Assembly: GCA_000402075.1 (NCBI GenBank)
Contig: ARWO01000012.1
Location: 1 to 59,393, forward strand
Reading direction: 5' to 3'
DNA: 59,393 bases
Source of the DNA: Thaumarchaeota archaeon SCGC AAA007-O23
Lineage (GTDB): Archaea; Thermoproteota; Nitrososphaeria; Nitrososphaerales; Nitrosopumilaceae
In this document: piece after piece, positions 58,629 to 59,393 of the stretch
Numbering within the stretch: position 1 is the first letter of the stretch
How the letters are laid out: each line of letters opens with the position of its first letter
The notes under the pieces: generated by a model
What the model saw: the letters and a program-made list of their open reading frames with translations, nothing else
Told to the model about the DNA's origin: nothing
Database searches by the model: none
Program-made: the position numbers and the translations under genes

Positions 58629-59393
58629 CTATTTTATTTTTTCAAATTCTTCTAATTCAACTTTTTCTAGCCAATCTTGTGGAATCATAATTGCTGACTT
58701 TGATTTCATTAAATATCTTAATGTCCTGAAATTAAATATAGCAGATTTTCTAAAATTTATTAATACAGGTTGAAATCCTCGTCTGTTTATCTCTTTTAAT
58801 AAATCATGATATACTTCTGGATTAAATTCTAACAAAACAATCTTCTTCTTGTCATTTTTTCTTAAACCAAAAAAATTCCCAATACATTTTTCTATAGCAT
58901 GTTTAATAATTTTGTATTTACTTCTATCAATTGTTATTTTAGTTTTTAAAATTCCTAATCCAATAGGTATATCAATTTTCTCAAAACTCATAAACCCATC
59001 TTGAATTGTATTTAACAATCTGATATTTTCTTTAATCAGCTGAATTGTATCAGTTAATTTATTAGCATTGATGTTTTTTTCTGCAATTTCAAAATTTTTA
59101 TGAAACGGTTCTACTCCTATTATCCTTTTTGCACCGTTACATGCAAAAAATATTGCTGTATCACCTATATTTGCACCAATGTCCACAACTGTGTTATCTT
59201 TAATCTTAAACGTATCATAGTCTTTTTTTAAAAAGATATTCGCAATGTCTCCGTTATCTAATCCACCATAAAAAATAATTTTTTGATTAGTTTTTCATCA
59301 GGCTGTATTGTAACTATATCATTATTGAAATCAAAATCAATATTTTGTATTTTTTGAGCCTGTGAAATAAAAATATATTGCATTAAATGTTCT
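58629..59393 (-). pseudogene. FkbM-family methyltransferase, apparent frameshift and cut by window edge
   Basis: The main frame encodes IIFYGGLDNGDIANIF, then VVDIGANIGDTAIFFA (SAM-binding) and a C-terminal PQDWLEKVELEEFEKIK. FkbM proteins O-methylate sugars. The reading frame breaks at a run of six T on the plus strand (59279-59284). Beyond it a second frame reads LMQYIFISQAQKIQNIDFDF and then ends DEKLIKK, which joins smoothly to IIFYGG if one base is added to the run. The gene is therefore either a pseudogene, phase variable or affected by a sequencing error. The true start is outside the window. Confidence 0.7.

Overview
The window is about 59 kb of A+T-rich archaeal chromosome. The gene content points to an ammonia-oxidising-type Nitrososphaerota (Thaumarchaeota, Nitrosopumilus-like): archaeal/eukaryal information-processing proteins (S28e, L24e, aIF5B, aIF6, RFC small subunit, GINS, MCM, Hel308, Alba), an A-type heme-copper oxidase operon with a cupredoxin, BluB for cobalamin, an F420-dependent NADP reductase, and many TTG/GTG starts. 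Several starts lie about 25 nt downstream of a TATA box, as expected for leaderless archaeal transcripts. The genus is inferred from gene content only.

Layout. 1-4.5 kb: translation genes (tail of an upstream gene, S28e, L24e, NDK, aIF5B), archease, HisRS and aIF6. 5-12.8 kb: ferredoxin and tRNA-Ser, then replication genes with rfcS divergent from a gins-mcm-hel308 operon that runs into a lipid-linked GlcNAc-1-P transferase gene. 13-17.3 kb: a sugar acetyltransferase / Trm112-like / Gfo-Idh operon, a branched-chain aminotransferase, a nucleotidylyltransferase, tRNA-Pro and an FNR-type reductase. 17.4-21.9 kb: an Ala-rich protein paired with a glutamyl-tRNA-reductase-like protein that has lost its catalytic Cys, tRNA-Ala, a HEAT-repeat protein under a 24-bp palindrome, Alba, an isocitrate-lyase-family enzyme and a PadR regulator. 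22-27.8 kb: sdhACDB, a MIP18-family protein, argH and bluB. 28-32.4 kb: an SRPBCC protein and the cytochrome oxidase operon. 32.5-38.5 kb: housekeeping metabolism (phosphatase, NpdG, aminotransferase, tRNA-Arg, MIP18-PqqD-like fusion, MtnA, PGI/PMI).

38.6-59.4 kb is a surface-glycan island. It has two separate sets of nonulosonic-acid genes (NeuB, PseG-like, SpsF-like), a heptose-phosphate set (GmhA, GmhB, HddA), glycosyltransferases, a flippase, a radical SAM enzyme, Gfo/Idh oxidoreductases, a PtmA-like SDR, a carbamoyltransferase, a PseA-like amidotransferase and an FkbM methyltransferase that is frameshifted at the window edge. A 39-nt copy of the 3' end of the PGI/PMI gene, differing only at synonymous positions, recurs 11 kb downstream inside the island. 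A second short gene fragment lies one gene further on. These scars suggest the island was assembled by recombination.

The most notable items are the glutamyl-tRNA-reductase-like pseudoenzyme module, the pgi 3'-end repeat bounding 11 kb of the island, the duplicated and diverged nonulosonic-acid sets, the SRPBCC protein with a ribbon-helix-helix-like tail, and an A3-C70 mismatch in tRNA-Arg. I found no rRNA, CRISPR array or insertion sequence. No stretch over 300 nt lacks a gene.
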